In this document: piece by piece, positions 63,561 to 64,000 of the stretch
How the letters are laid out: the number at the start of each line of letters is the position of its first letter
Position numbering within the stretch: the first letter of the stretch is position 1
NCBI GenBank assembly: GCA_910586505.1
Contig: CAJUGV010000009.1
Coordinates: 31,139-95,138, forward strand
DNA length: 64,000 nt
From: an uncultured Paraprevotella sp.
Lineage (GTDB): Bacteria > Bacteroidota > Bacteroidia > Bacteroidales > Bacteroidaceae
Direction of reading: 5' to 3'
The notes under the pieces: model-generated
The model's database searches: none
What the model saw: only the letters and a program-made list of their open reading frames with translations
What the model was told of the DNA's origin: nothing
Program-made: the position numbers and the translations under genes

Positions 63561-63834
63561 TCGCAATAACAAGCCACTATCCTCACATGAAAAAAGATAA
63601 GGTTATAGATCGAACTTGCTCTCTGCCCCCTCCTCTGCTGTATCCCCGTTTTCCAAAACGGAGAAGACTGCATTTACCATATACAGCATCAGGAGAAACT
63701 CTACTCGCATCCGGCCCCAAAGGACGATCTCCTTATAGAAACAATACGGTTCAACACCTACATACCGGATGAAAGTAGTCGGGCCACAGACGACTAACGG
63801 AAATCCTATAATTTTCAAAGTAAGAAAGAATAAA
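63561..63834 (+). other. Gap with possible gene remnant
   Basis: The 274 bp between the two MG2-like genes contains a frame from about 63609 to 63797 that reads protein-like (VFQNGEDCIYHIQHQEKLYS to IPDESSRATDD) but has an upstream stop and no start codon. An ATG at 63587 opens a different frame. It could be a decayed or frameshifted small gene. Confidence 0.25.
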
Positions 63835-64000
63835 ATGAAGAAATCAATCTTGTTATACGGATTATTAGCCTTGTTACCCCCTATCCAGATGCCGGCACAA
63901 CAAGAACAACAAAAAGAAATCGCCACCCTTGCCCGGCAAGTGGAACATTTCGGCACCGGACTGCCACAGGAAAAAGTGTATCTCCATATCGACAACACCT
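63835..64000 (+). CDS. MG2-like protein, paralogue of preceding gene (5' part)
   Basis: The gene starts with ATG 63835 and runs off the window end. The signal peptide (MKKSILLYGLLALL to MPAQQ) differs from the upstream paralogue, but from IATLARQVEH onward the 55 visible residues follow the same sequence, with the DNA almost unchanged over 82 bp. The short GTAAGAAAGAATAAA leader holds a purine-rich ribosome-binding region. Little more can be said without the rest, but it clearly belongs to the same family and is probably a tandem duplicate. Confidence 0.8.
   Translation, partial: MKKSILLYGLLALLPPIQMPAQQEQQKEIATLARQVEHFGTGLPQEKVYLHIDNT
63919..64000 (+). repeat. 82-bp direct repeat, copy 2 (continues past window)
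   Basis: Near-identical to 60885-60966; the match still holds at the last base of the window, so the full repeat is longer. Confidence 0.9.

Noticed and set aside
63539..63772. Plus-strand frame of 77 codons after the MG2-like gene
   Set aside because: It starts inside the preceding gene and is Pro/Arg-rich; the neighbouring frame looks more like a gene remnant.
1..64000. CRISPR array, tRNA or rRNA genes, insertion sequences, integrases
   Set aside because: No regularly spaced repeats, cloverleaf-like sequences, transposase motifs or terminal inverted repeats were noticed by eye.

Overview
The window is a stretch of a gut-type Bacteroides (or close Bacteroidales) chromosome. Supporting signs are SusC/SusD pairs, a hybrid two-component regulator (HTCS), Bacteroidales-type -7 boxes (TAnnTTTG) before many genes, lipoproteins with an acidic stretch after the lipid-modified Cys, and weak or absent Shine-Dalgarno sequences. 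All assignments come from reading the sequence; no database search was run.

Layout. (1) 1-5.9 kb, plus strand: 3' end of cydB, udk, a lytic transglycosylase lipoprotein and a Dna2-like nuclease-helicase, closely spaced or overlapping by 4 bp, then a terminator. (2) 5.96-6.5 kb, minus: a lone ECF sigma factor. (3) 6.6-23.1 kb, minus: a seven-gene operon in the order fasciclin lipoprotein, susC, susD, fasciclin, fasciclin, susC, susD, bounded by terminators. It has no catalytic enzyme; fasciclin-domain lipoproteins sit where surface glycan-binding proteins usually sit. (4) 23.2-36.0 kb, minus: a duplicated two-gene cassette, each copy an alginate-lyase-type polysaccharide lyase followed by a 1090-residue multi-module binding protein. 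Three promoters here share a 27-bp element placed exactly 34 bp from the -7 box. (5) 36.1-50.4 kb, minus: the HTCS; a tandem-domain lyase plus a beta-helix (GH28-like) enzyme; and a triple-beta-propeller GH43-type protein translationally coupled to a GH51 arabinofuranosidase. (6) 50.6-52.8 kb, plus: a membrane-tethered regulator with an HTCS-like sensor and an AraC domain but no kinase or receiver. (7) 52.8-53.9 kb, minus: a solitary HpaII-family restriction-endonuclease-like protein. (8) 54.4-64.0 kb, plus: a GH43 gene overlapping an O-antigen-ligase-like gene, a transglutaminase-like lipoprotein, a small lipoprotein, and two large MG2-like secreted proteins, the second cut by the window end.

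How it fits together (inference): regions 3-6 look like one composite polysaccharide utilisation region for an acidic, arabinose-decorated glycan. Surface lyases would cut the uronic-acid backbone, GH51 and GH43 enzymes would remove arabinofuranosyl side groups, and two SusCD transporters with fasciclin lipoproteins would capture and import products. The HTCS probably controls the lyase promoters, and the one-component regulator probably controls the divergent GH51/propeller operon. Most notable are the fasciclin-Sus operon, the fixed-geometry operator, the tandem lyase, the triple propeller, the kinase-less regulator and the orphan HpaII-like protein with a substituted putative catalytic lysine.
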